DNA from: PALSA-612 sp963711315
GTDB lineage: Bacteria > Actinomycetota > Thermoleophilia > Gaiellales > Gaiellaceae
Assembly: GCA_963711315.1 (NCBI GenBank)
Contig: CAVQDQ010000003.1
Coordinates: 682,001-746,000, forward strand
Direction: 5' to 3'
Length of the DNA stretch: 64,000 nt
Shown here piece after piece: positions 39,052 to 47,390 of the stretch. The notes beneath the pieces were generated by a model. The model had not been told where the DNA came from and did not search any database. It saw only the letters and a program-made list of their open reading frames with translations. Position 1 is the first letter of the stretch. Each line of letters opens with the position of its first letter. Position numbers and translations under genes: made by a program.

Positions 39052-40398
39052 CTACTTCGATACGGGCGGCGGCGTCTTCAGCCCTGCCGCGAGCGCCTGA
39101 CGCACCGTCTCCGCCTCGACGATCGTGATCTTGCGGGTCGACGACGTGCCCGCCGGGGCGAGCACGGACGACGAGCCGAGCTTCGCGCACTCTTCCAGCC
39201 TCCGCTCGACCTGCGTGACAGGTCGTAGCCTGCCGGTGAGGCCAACTTCCCCGATCGCCGCCAGGCCGGTGCTCACCGGCGTGCCCCGCGTGGCCGAGGC
39301 GACGGCAAGCGCGACGGCAAGGTCAGCTCCGGGCTCCTCGATCCGGACGCCCCCGGCAACGTTCACGAACACGTCCGCCTGTCCCAGTGCAAGCCCGGCA
39401 TGGCGCGAGAGCACGGCGACGATCATCGCCAGCCGTCTCGGGTCGATCCCCGTCGCGACCCGCCGGGGCATCGCGAGGTCGGTGGGCGAGACGAGCGCCT
39501 GGATCTCCAGCAGAATGGGCCGCGTCCCCTCCAGCGTGCAGGCGACAGCAGACCCGATCTCACCTGCTACGGCGCGCCCGAAGAGCTCAGACGGATCGGG
39601 AACGCCGACTAGGCCGGCTGCGGTCATCTCGAAGATGCCGATCTCGTTCGTGGAACCGAAGCGATTCTTCGTCGCCCTCAGCACGCGGTGCTCGCGGTAG
39701 CGGTCGCCCTCGAACTGGAGCACGCAGTCGACGAGATGCTCGAGGACGCGAGGGCCCGCGACCACGCCGTCCTTCGTAACGTGCCCGACGAGGAACAACG
39801 CGACACCTGACTCCTTTGCCACCCGCAACAGGCGGGCGGCCGCCTCGCGCACCTGCGCAACGGAGCCCGGCGCCGAGCTCACGTCCGCCGAGTAGAGCGT
39901 CTGCACGGAGTCGATCACGCAGACTTCCGGCCGCTCCTGCTCCAAGGTCGAGCAGACCGCTTCGAGCTCCGTCTCGGCCACGATCTCGACGTTGCCGCCG
40001 CCGCCCAGCCGCTCGGCTCGTAGGCGTACCTGAGCCGGCGACTCCTCACCCGTGACGAGCAGGACGCGACGATCGGCGCTCATGGCCCGCAGCGCGCTCA
40101 ACAGCAGCGTCGACTTGCCGACCCCCGGCTCACCGCCGACCAGCACCAGCGACGCAGGCACCAAGCCGCCCCCGAGCACACGATCGAGCTCGGGTACGCC
40201 GGTGGTGAGCCGCTCGGCATCCGATGCCTCGACGTCGACGAGCCGCAGCAGCGGGCGAGCGGCTGCCTGGCCCTTGGCGTCGGGCGGGCGCTCTTCGGCA
40301 AGCGTGCCGAACGAGCCACAGCCCGGGCACTTGCCGAACCAGCGCGGCGACGAGTAGCCGCACTCGGTGCATGCGTAGAGGACGGCTGCCTTCGCCAT
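39052..40398 (-). CDS. radA: DNA repair protein RadA/Sms
   Basis: Branch-migration helicase in homologous recombination. 448 residues, normal. Domains: N-terminal zinc finger CTECGYSSPRWFGKCPGCG (residues 9-27), RecA-like ATPase with Walker A GEPGVGKSTLL (about 95), Walker B VCVIDSVQTLYS, the RadA KNRFGSTNEIGIFEM motif (about 245), and a C-terminal Lon-like domain (VFVNVAGGVRIEEPGADLAVALAVAS). ATG 40398. In many actinobacteria disA lies between radA and carD; it is not here. Confidence 0.95.
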   Translation of the reverse strand: MAKAAVLYACTECGYSSPRWFGKCPGCGSFGTLAEERPPDAKGQAAARPLLRLVDVEASDAERLTTGVPELDRVLGGGLVPASLVLVGGEPGVGKSTLLLSALRAMSADRRVLLVTGEESPAQVRLRAERLGGGGNVEIVAETELEAVCSTLEQERPEVCVIDSVQTLYSADVSSAPGSVAQVREAAARLLRVAKESGVALFLVGHVTKDGVVAGPRVLEHLVDCVLQFEGDRYREHRVLRATKNRFGSTNEIGIFEMTAAGLVGVPDPSELFGRAVAGEIGSAVACTLEGTRPILLEIQALVSPTDLAMPRRVATGIDPRRLAMIVAVLSRHAGLALGQADVFVNVAGGVRIEEPGADLAVALAVASATRGTPVSTGLAAIGEVGLTGRLRPVTQVERRLEECAKLGSSSVLAPAGTSSTRKITIVEAETVRQALAAGLKTPPPVSK

Positions 40399-40456
40399 TG
40401 CCGCCGAGTCTAGGGTCGGGACCTGATGCCGCTCTGTGCCGGCTTTGCACCAAGAT

Positions 40457-40802
40457 TCAGCTTGGAGTGACCTCGAAGGTCGCCTCGCCCACCGGGTCGG
40501 GCCTGTTGGCACAGGTGACGATCACCGTGTACGTCCCCGGCGTGGCCTGCCCGGGCACGCTGGTCAGGCCGAGCTTGGACTGCGAGTCGGTCGAGGCGAT
40601 GAGTAGACGAGAGCCCGGACGGCGACACCCACTCCGCCACGAGCGGCGGCTCGGCACAGGGTGGGGTGACGGTGACAGCCGATCCCGGCGAGCCCGACGT
40701 CGGAGAAAGCGACAACCCAGCATTCTCGTCGCCGCCCTCGCCGCCTCCCCCGCACGCCGCCAGGGTCACGACAACGACGGGCAGGCACAACCCGAGCCGC
40801 AC
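40457..40802 (-). pseudogene. small lipoprotein with Ig/IPT-like domain, frameshifted near 40,620
   Basis: GTG 40802 gives a lipoprotein signal (LCLPVVVVTLAACGGGG with lipobox LAAC). A short linker and LSPTSGSPGSAVTVTPPC follow. The frame breaks near 40620 and continues SRLLIASTDSQSKLGL, then TPGTYTVIVTCANRP and ATFEVTPS. The two Cys (TPPC and VTC) may form a disulfide in an IPT/TIG-like sandwich. About 114 residues after repair. Function unknown. Converges with nothing; it lies between the glycosyltransferase and radA on the same strand. Confidence 0.6.
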
Positions 40803-40811
40803 GCCGGAAGT

Positions 40812-41675
40812 CTACGACGGGCGAACGCGATGCTCGGACAGCAGTCGTCGCCCCACGCGAGCCGCGCGGCGGGCTGTGTAAGCAGCCGAGCCCGGCAGCT
40901 CGTAGCGGAGGCGATCGCTCGCGCGAAAGAGCTCACCCTCGACCCGCAGTCCCTCGAGCCCTCGCTTCGCCAGCCAGGCGTCGACGTAACGCCGTGTGTT
41001 CTCGCGCACCTCTTGATAGCCGGGTGGCAGCTCCTGCCGGTGCTGGACGACGACGTCGGGCAGCCTCGTGCTGGTCAGGCCACGGTCCTTCAGCGTCAGG
41101 AAGAGCTCGTAGTGCTCGGAGAGGTTGAGAGCGGGGTCCCACGGATCCGGGCCCAGCCGCTCGAGTGCGGCGACGAAGAACTGGTGGACGACATCGAAGA
41201 CCGGCAGGCCGTCCGCCGTGCCGCGGTTTGCGCCCAGCCGGTGGACGAGCACGCCGTCCTCCACGTCGAGCGTGCCCTCGAAGCGGCGCGGGCCTCGGCA
41301 GATGCCCTTCCACGGGTCGAAGTCGAGCCAGACGCACGAGACGACGTCGAAGGACGTCGACTCGAGCGCGTGCAGCATGCGGCCAAGATCCGTGCGGCGC
41401 TCGAAGACCATGTCGTCGTCGCAGACGAGCACGTAGGGCGTCTCGACGTGCCTGAGCCCGAGGTTACGACCCCCCGCCGCGCCGAGCGAGTTGTACGGCT
41501 CGTGCAGATACGTCGTGATCTCACCGGGTACCGGATCAAGCTGCCGGATGGAATCGTCGACGACGACGATCGGCATACGTTCGTAGAGCGCGCGAACCGA
41601 CGCGAGGAGGCGCTTCAGCGCCTGCGGCCGCTCGAAGGTCTTGACGAGGACAGTGATGTCGCGCTCGACATCCAC
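40812..41675 (-). CDS. glycosyltransferase, GT-A fold, family 2-like
   Basis: A 287-residue glycosyltransferase. Seen: N-terminal ITVLVKTFERPQALKRLLAS, IVVVDDSIRQ (nucleotide-binding Asp), GAAGGRNLGLRHVETPY, and the DxD-type metal site VCDDDMVF (about residue 88). The fold resembles the beta-1,4-GalNAc transferase-like group. Acceptor unknown. GTG/ATG start at 41675. It lies beside clpC, away from the main polysaccharide locus. Confidence 0.82.
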   Translation of the reverse strand: MDVERDITVLVKTFERPQALKRLLASVRALYERMPIVVVDDSIRQLDPVPGEITTYLHEPYNSLGAAGGRNLGLRHVETPYVLVCDDDMVFERRTDLGRMLHALESTSFDVVSCVWLDFDPWKGICRGPRRFEGTLDVEDGVLVHRLGANRGTADGLPVFDVVHQFFVAALERLGPDPWDPALNLSEHYELFLTLKDRGLTSTRLPDVVVQHRQELPPGYQEVRENTRRYVDAWLAKRGLEGLRVEGELFRASDRLRYELPGSAAYTARRAARVGRRLLSEHRVRPS

Positions 41676-41697
41676 GCCGCCAGCCTATGTCGAGCGA

Positions 41698-44220
41698 CTA
41701 CTCGGCGGGCTCGTCTGCTGGCTCGTCTTCAGGTGCGTCGTCGTCCGCCGCCGCGGGCACGGCGACCTTCTCGCGCTTGCGTCCGCCGGCGAGGGTGATC
41801 GAGACCTCCTCGTCGTCGTCGGCCTTGCGGTCGACGGCGATCGTCACGCCCGGCTTGAGGTCGGAGCCGAGCACGAAGTCGGCGAGCGGGTCCTCGATGT
41901 AGCGCTGGATCGCGCGGCGCAGCGGCCGGGCGCCCATGGCCGGGTCGTAGCCCTTCTCGACCAGCAGCTCCTTCGCCGAGTCGGACAGCTCGATCGCCAC
42001 CTCGTGCGTCGAGATCTGCTCGCGGACCCGGCGCATCATCAGCTCGACGATCTCGAGGATCTCGTCCTTGGTCAGCTTGTGGAAGACGATGACCTCGTCG
42101 ATGCGGTTGAGCAGCTCGGGACGGAAGATCTTCTTCAGCTCGCCCATGACCCGCTCTTTCATGTCCTCGTAGGAAAGGCCGGCCTCGTCGCCCGCGCTGA
42201 AGCCGAGTGTCTGGTTCTTCGAGATCGCGGCCGCGCCGATGTTCGAGGTCATGATCACGATCGTGTTGCGGAAGTCGACCTTCCGGCCCTGCGCATCCGT
42301 CAGCCGCCCGTCTTCCAGGATCTGGAGCAGGATGTTGAAGACGTCGGGATGCGCCTTCTCGATCTCGTCCAGCAGGAGCACGGAGTACGGTCTGCGGCGC
42401 ACGGCCTCGGTCAGCTGGCCGCCCTCGTCGTAGCCGACGTAGCCGGGCGGTGAGCCGACGAGCCGCGACACGGAGTGCTTCTCCATGTACTCGGACATGT
42501 CGACCTGGATCAGCGCGTCCTCGTCGCCGAAGAGAAACTCGGCGAGCGTGCGCGCGAGCTCGGTCTTGCCGACGCCCGAGGGGCCGAGGAAGATGAACGA
42601 GCCGGTCGGCCGCTTCGGGTCCTTGATGCCCGCGCGGGCGCGGCGGATCGCCTTCGACACGGAGACGATCGCCTCGTGCTGGCCTATGACGCGCTTGTGC
42701 AGCTCGTCCTCCATGTGCACGAGCCGCTCGGTCTCGGCCTCGGTGAGCTTGAAGACCGGGATGCCGGTCCACATGGACACGACGTCGGCGATCTCTTCCT
42801 CGCCGATCTCCGGCTGCTCCTCGCCCTCGTCCGAGCGCCACTGCTCCTCGAGCTCGCGCTTCTTCTGTGAGAGCTTGCGCTCCTTGTCGCGCAGGCTGGC
42901 CGCCTTCTCGAATTCCTGGGCCTCGATCGCGTCTTCCTTCTCCTTGCGGACCTTCTCGATCTCCTCCTCGAGCTCGCGATAGCGCGGCGGCGCGGTCATC
43001 GTGCGGATGCGCATGCGTGACGCGGCCTCGTCGATGAGGTCGATCGCCTTGTCGGGCAGGTGGCGGTCCTGGATGTAGCGCTCGGCGAGCGTGGCCGCGG
43101 CGAAGAGCGCCTCGTCGGTGATCTTGCAGCGGTGGTGAGCCTCGTAGCGGTCGCGGAGGCCGCGCAGGATCTGGACGGTCTCGTCGACCGAGGGCTCCTC
43201 GACTCGGATCTGCTGGAAGCGGCGCTCGAGGGCGGCGTCGCGCTCGAGGTACTTGCGGTACTCGTCGAGCGTCGTCGCGCCGATGGTCTGAAGCTCGCCG
43301 CGCGCCAGCGCGGGCTTGAGGATCGAGGCGGCGTCGATCGCGCCCTCGGCGGCGCCCGCGCCGACGAGGTTGTGCAGCTCGTCGATGAACAGGACGATGT
43401 CGCCGCGCTGGGTGATTTCCTTCATCACCTTCTTGAGACGCTCCTCGAACTCGCCGCGGTACTTCGAGCCGGCCACGAGCGCGGCCAGGTCGAGGCTGTA
43501 GATCTGCTTGCCCTTCAGCAGCTCGGGCACGTTGCCGGCGGCGATCCGCTGCGCGAGCCCCTCGACGACGGCGGTCTTGCCGACGCCGGGCTCGCCGACC
43601 AGCACGGGGTTGTTCTTCGTTCGCCGCGAGAGGATCTGCATGATCCGCTCGATCTCGGTCTGGCGGCCGACGACGGGGTCGAGCTTGCCTTCGGCGGCCT
43701 GCTTCGTGAAGTTGCGGCCGAACTGGTCGAGCAGCTTCGAGCTCTTCGACTTCTCGCTCGGCGCCTGCCCCTGCTGGCGGCGGCCGGGCCCGGAGAGCAT
43801 GCGGATGATCTCGTTGCGGATCTTCTCGGCGTCGGCGTCGAAGTCGAGCAGGATGCGCGCTGCGACGCCTTCGTTCTCGCGCACGAGGCCGAGCAGGATG
43901 TGCTCGGTGCCGATGTAGTTGTGGCCGAGCGAGAGCGCCTCGCGCAGTGCGAGCTCGAGCACCTTCTTCGCGCGGGGAGTGAACGGGATCTGGCCGCTCG
44001 TCACCTCGTCGCCCTGGCCGACGATGCGCGCCACCTGGGCCCGCACCTCCTCGACGGTGATGTCGAGGGACTCGAGGACGCGCGCAGCCAGGCCTTCCTC
44101 CTCGCGGAGGAGGCCGAGCAGGATGTGCTCGGTGCCGATGTAGTTGTGCTTCAGGGCACGGGCTTCGTCCTGCGCGAGGACGACGACCTGCCGGGCACGC
44201 TCTGTGAATCGCTCGAACAC
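41698..44220 (-). CDS. clpC: ATP-dependent Clp protease ATPase subunit ClpC
   Basis: Unfolds substrates for ClpP. 840 residues. GTG 44220 gives VFERFTERARQVVVLAQDEAR, the usual ClpC N-terminus; an upstream reading to 44268 is not needed. Domains: two Clp_N repeats (1-145, both with HNYIGTEHILLGL), AAA1 (Walker A GEPGVGKTA, Walker B VLFIDELHN), UVR/M-domain helices (EDAIEAQEFEKAASLRDKE), AAA2 (Walker A GPSGVGKTELA, Walker B LLLDEIEKAH) and the C-terminal D2-small domain with a Glu/Asp-rich tail. TACGAT lies 9 nt upstream, suggesting leaderless expression. Confidence 0.96.
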   Translation of the reverse strand: MFERFTERARQVVVLAQDEARALKHNYIGTEHILLGLLREEEGLAARVLESLDITVEEVRAQVARIVGQGDEVTSGQIPFTPRAKKVLELALREALSLGHNYIGTEHILLGLVRENEGVAARILLDFDADAEKIRNEIIRMLSGPGRRQQGQAPSEKSKSSKLLDQFGRNFTKQAAEGKLDPVVGRQTEIERIMQILSRRTKNNPVLVGEPGVGKTAVVEGLAQRIAAGNVPELLKGKQIYSLDLAALVAGSKYRGEFEERLKKVMKEITQRGDIVLFIDELHNLVGAGAAEGAIDAASILKPALARGELQTIGATTLDEYRKYLERDAALERRFQQIRVEEPSVDETVQILRGLRDRYEAHHRCKITDEALFAAATLAERYIQDRHLPDKAIDLIDEAASRMRIRTMTAPPRYRELEEEIEKVRKEKEDAIEAQEFEKAASLRDKERKLSQKKRELEEQWRSDEGEEQPEIGEEEIADVVSMWTGIPVFKLTEAETERLVHMEDELHKRVIGQHEAIVSVSKAIRRARAGIKDPKRPTGSFIFLGPSGVGKTELARTLAEFLFGDEDALIQVDMSEYMEKHSVSRLVGSPPGYVGYDEGGQLTEAVRRRPYSVLLLDEIEKAHPDVFNILLQILEDGRLTDAQGRKVDFRNTIVIMTSNIGAAAISKNQTLGFSAGDEAGLSYEDMKERVMGELKKIFRPELLNRIDEVIVFHKLTKDEILEIVELMMRRVREQISTHEVAIELSDSAKELLVEKGYDPAMGARPLRRAIQRYIEDPLADFVLGSDLKPGVTIAVDRKADDDEEVSITLAGGRKREKVAVPAAADDDAPEDEPADEPAE

Positions 44221-44229
44221 TCTGAGTCC

Positions 44230-44235
44230 ATCGTA
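44230..44235 (-). promoter_or_regulatory. -10 element of clpC, leaderless type
   Basis: Minus strand TACGAT (44235-44230) followed by 9 nt and the GTG of clpC. No Shine-Dalgarno sequence is seen. Confidence 0.4.
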
Positions 44236-44322
44236 CCCCACAAGCATCGGATGCCCCTTTTGCCGCAAGCGACCCTTAACGGGCCTTCAGAGAACCCTTA
44301 CGGATCGGTCCTGCGCGGCGGG

Positions 44323-44328
44323 TATCCT
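44323..44328 (+). promoter_or_regulatory. -10 element of the epimerase gene, leaderless type
   Basis: TATCCT ends 8 nt before GTG 44337 (spacer CCGCGCCC). No Shine-Dalgarno sequence is present. It starts the plus-strand side of the polysaccharide locus. Confidence 0.5.
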
Positions 44329-44336
44329 CCGCGCCC

Positions 44337-45341
44337 GTGGGCAAGGCCCTGATCACCGGCGGCGCCGGCTTCATAGGCTCCCACCTCTGCGAGCTGCTCC
44401 TCGAAGACTCCTGGGAGGTCTGGGCTCTGGACGATCTCTCGACCGGGTCCCTGGCGAACGTCGAGCACCTCGGGTCGAATGCCGACTTCCACCTCGTCGT
44501 CGACTCCGTCCTCAATCGGGCCGTCGTGAACGAGCTCGTACACAAATGCGATGTCGTCTACCACCTCGCCGCCGCCGTAGGCGTCCGGCTGATCGTCGAG
44601 CAGCCGGTGCACACACTCGTCACGAACCTCGAAGGCACGGAGGTCGTGCTCGAGTACTGCAACCGCTTCGGCAAGCGGGTGCTCATCGCCTCGACGTCCG
44701 AGGTCTACGGTGATCACCGCGACGAGACGCCGCTCGGGGAGGAAGCGCGCCGCGTCTACGGGCCGACGACCCAACGCCGCTGGGCATACGCCGACTCGAA
44801 GGCAATGGACGAGTTCCTCGCCCTCGCGCACCATCAGGAGGGAGGGCTCGACTGCATCATCGCCCGGCTGTTCAACACCGTCGGGCCGCGCCAGTCGGGG
44901 CAGTACGGGATGGTCGTTCCGCGCTTCGTCGAGCGCGCTGTCGCGGGGGAGCCGCTCGAAGTCTTCGGCGACGGCAAACAGACTCGCTGCTTCTGTCATG
45001 TGTCCGACACGATTCGGGCTCTCCACGGGCTGATGGAGCACGACGCGGCGGGTGAGATCTTCAACGTCGGCTCGAGCGAGCAGATCGCGATCCTCGACCT
45101 GGCGCAGAAAGTGATCGACGCCACGGGCTCGTCGTCCTCGATCTCGTTCGTTCCGTTCGAGGACGCTTACGGTCACGGGATCGAGGACATGCTGCACCGC
45201 ATTCCGTCCACGGCGAAGATCCAGGCCGCGATCGGCTGGCAGCCGACCTTCGACCTCGACCGCATCCTCTCCGACGTCATTGGCGTCCACACGCGGGCCG
45301 GTCAGGGCTCAGACTCCCGCCACGTAGACGCACGGTCGTAG
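44337..45341 (+). CDS. NAD-dependent nucleotide-sugar epimerase/dehydratase
   Basis: A 334-residue extended SDR. NAD motif ALITGGAGFIGSHLCELLL (residues 4-22), DDLSTGSLANVEHL, catalytic Ser/Thr in IASTSEVYGDH, and Tyr-x-x-x-Lys in WAYADSKAMDEF (about residue 150). The C-terminal NVGSSEQIAILDLAQKVID is typical. The pattern resembles UDP-glucuronate decarboxylase or UDP-glucose 4-epimerase relatives; the exact sugar cannot be read. The 3' end overlaps the CpsB-like gene by 33 bp, convergent. Confidence 0.86.
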   Translation: MGKALITGGAGFIGSHLCELLLEDSWEVWALDDLSTGSLANVEHLGSNADFHLVVDSVLNRAVVNELVHKCDVVYHLAAAVGVRLIVEQPVHTLVTNLEGTEVVLEYCNRFGKRVLIASTSEVYGDHRDETPLGEEARRVYGPTTQRRWAYADSKAMDEFLALAHHQEGGLDCIIARLFNTVGPRQSGQYGMVVPRFVERAVAGEPLEVFGDGKQTRCFCHVSDTIRALHGLMEHDAAGEIFNVGSSEQIAILDLAQKVIDATGSSSSISFVPFEDAYGHGIEDMLHRIPSTAKIQAAIGWQPTFDLDRILSDVIGVHTRAGQGSDSRHVDARS

Positions 45342-46247
45342 GTCATCCGGGTAGAGCGAACGGCCAATCCTCACGACGACGAAGCGCTCACCCTCGTGAC
45401 CCGTGACTTCGATTCGTTCGCCGACTCGAGGCGGGGCTCCAGCGCAGGGCACGATCTCGTAGCCATCGCCATGTGGGACGAAGAGCAGATGACCATCAGC
45501 GGAGTCCTCGGTGGCGACCTGTCCGGCGCCGGAAAGCGAAGGGAGCGGCAGCCCGGCGACGATCGCCCCCGGGGCGTCCGTCGTCAGGTACCGCGCCAGC
45601 TCAGCACTCTCCAGCACTTCGGCGGCTGCGCTCAGACCTCCGTCGCGGATGTGAGAGCCGTGGACGTCGGACGCAATGACGTGGACCGCTCCGAGCTCGA
45701 GCAGGCGCATGACCGTACGCATTGGCGCCGGGCCCATGCGGCCGACGACCGAGGCCGCCGTCACCTGGACGATCCCTCCCATCTCGACGAAAGCAGCCAG
45801 CCGGTCTGGCCGATCCTGCACTTCGGGGTTGCGCTCGGGGTGGCCGAGTACCGGCCGCAGTCCGCTACCGACTAGCTTCGATACGGCCAGGTCCAGTGCC
45901 GGTGGCCAGCCGGAGTACGGGCATTCGAGCAGCAGGTACACGCCTGTGCCGCCAAGGGTGAACCGCGTCAGATCTTCAGGTGAGAGGTCCCAGAGCGTGG
46001 ACGTGGAGACCTCTCCTCCAGTCAGCACATCGACCGGAATGCCACGTCTCGTGAAGTCCTGGCGAAGCGCGGCCACTGAGCGCTCCATCGTTCCCGGCGT
46101 TGTTGGATAGTCCTCGCGTACGTGAGGCGTCGCAACGATGGCGGTGATGCCGTCCGCTGCCGCAGCCAACCCGATCTCCCGTGCCTCCTCGACGGTTCGT
46201 GCCCCATCGTCGACCCCCGGCAAGATGTGTGCGTGGAGATCGATCAC
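45309..46247 (-). CDS. CpsB/YwqE-type PHP tyrosine phosphatase with extra C-terminal domain
   Basis: Removes phosphate from the tyrosine kinase that controls polysaccharide chain assembly. GTG 46247 gives VIDLHAHILPGVDDGART, the standard N-terminus, with GAGGG upstream; GTG 46292 would add 15 residues. PHP motifs: DLHAHILPG, IVATPHVREDY, LTGGEVS, LGHPERNPEVQ and VIASDVHGSH. The PHP part ends at about residue 235. About 75 further residues form a predicted beta domain (HLLFVPHGDGYEIVPCAGAP, VVVRIGRSLYPDD), which ordinary CpsB proteins lack. Confidence 0.85.
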   Translation of the reverse strand: MIDLHAHILPGVDDGARTVEEAREIGLAAAADGITAIVATPHVREDYPTTPGTMERSVAALRQDFTRRGIPVDVLTGGEVSTSTLWDLSPEDLTRFTLGGTGVYLLLECPYSGWPPALDLAVSKLVGSGLRPVLGHPERNPEVQDRPDRLAAFVEMGGIVQVTAASVVGRMGPAPMRTVMRLLELGAVHVIASDVHGSHIRDGGLSAAAEVLESAELARYLTTDAPGAIVAGLPLPSLSGAGQVATEDSADGHLLFVPHGDGYEIVPCAGAPPRVGERIEVTGHEGERFVVVRIGRSLYPDDLRPCVYVAGV

Positions 46248-46295
46248 GCGCAGACCCTCGAGCGTACTCGTCCAGATGTCGGGCGTTCGCACTCG

Positions 46296-47390
46296 GTGCT
46301 ACACGTGGCCGAGCCGCGATCGGAGGGCGTGCCAACGTGCGTCATGCAGCTTCTCGAGGACCAGGCGGGCCGGGGCATGAGCTTGACCGTAGCGTGCCCA
46401 GATGAGAGCGCGGTCGTTCCGCGCGCACGGGAGCTCGGGGTGGCCCACATACCCTGGGACGCGACGCGGGAGCCCGGGCTGACCGTGATCGGCGAAACCC
46501 GTCGCCTTGGCCGGATCATCGAGCACGTTCAGCCGGACATCCTGCACCTGCACTCGTCCAAGGCAGGGCTGGCCGGCCGACTCGCCGCTCGGGGTACGTG
46601 CAGGACGGTGTTTCAGCCCAACGGATGGTCGTTCGATGCCGTCATGGGGCTGACCCGGCGAGGTGCGCTGGCCTGGGAGCGATATGCCGCCCGATGGACG
46701 CATCTTCTCGTCTGCGTGAGCACCGATGAGCTTCGTCGCGCGAGTGAGGCTGGGATAGGCGCCAGGGCACGGGTCGTCCCCAATGGAGTCGATCTGGAGG
46801 CATTCGGATACGCCGACGCAACTGAGCGATCGAGCGCGAGGCGACGGCTGGAGCTTGCGCCCAACCCGCTGGCGGTCTGTATCGGTCGACTGACAAGACA
46901 GAAGGGACAGGACATCCTGCTCGACGCCTGGCGGATCGTCATGGAGGCGATACCCGATGCCCGCCTCGTGCTCGTCGGGGACGGTCCTGATCGACCCTCG
47001 CTGGAGGGACGCCACACGAGCTCCGTAACACTGGTCGGTTTCCGAACCGACGTCCACGACTGGCTCGCGGCGGCCGACGTCGTCGTGGTCCCCTCACGGT
47101 GGGAGGGAATGCCGTTGACAATGCTGGAGTCCATGGCGGTAGGGCGCAGCGTTGTCGCCACCGACGTCTCCGGGACACACGAGGCGCTTGGTGACAGCGC
47201 CGGACGCATAGTGCCGACGGGCAACATCATGGAGCTCGCCGCTGCAATCGTCGAGCGACTTCGTGAGCCCACTCTGGCGGCCGCCGAAGGCGCGGCAGGT
47301 CGCGAACGCGCCGAAAGATCCCATGACGTCCGCAAGACGACGGCAGCTGTTACCGCGCTCTACGCAGAGCTCGCTCCGAAGCGACGCTAG
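46296..47390 (+). CDS. glycosyltransferase family 4
   Basis: A 364-residue GT-B enzyme. N-terminal VLHVAEPRSEGVPTCVMQLLED, ADILHLHSSKAGLAGRLAA-like stretch (DILHLHSSKAG), VVPNGVDLEAFG, and the C-terminal nucleotide-sugar domain with VCIGRLTRQKGQDILLDAW, LVLVGDGPDRPSLE, VVVVPSRWEGMPLTMLESMA (E-x7-E motif region). Donor and acceptor unknown. GTG 46296. It converges with the tyrosine kinase gene (4-bp overlap). Confidence 0.9.
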   Translation: MLHVAEPRSEGVPTCVMQLLEDQAGRGMSLTVACPDESAVVPRARELGVAHIPWDATREPGLTVIGETRRLGRIIEHVQPDILHLHSSKAGLAGRLAARGTCRTVFQPNGWSFDAVMGLTRRGALAWERYAARWTHLLVCVSTDELRRASEAGIGARARVVPNGVDLEAFGYADATERSSARRRLELAPNPLAVCIGRLTRQKGQDILLDAWRIVMEAIPDARLVLVGDGPDRPSLEGRHTSSVTLVGFRTDVHDWLAAADVVVVPSRWEGMPLTMLESMAVGRSVVATDVSGTHEALGDSAGRIVPTGNIMELAAAIVERLREPTLAAAEGAAGRERAERSHDVRKTTAAVTALYAELAPKRR

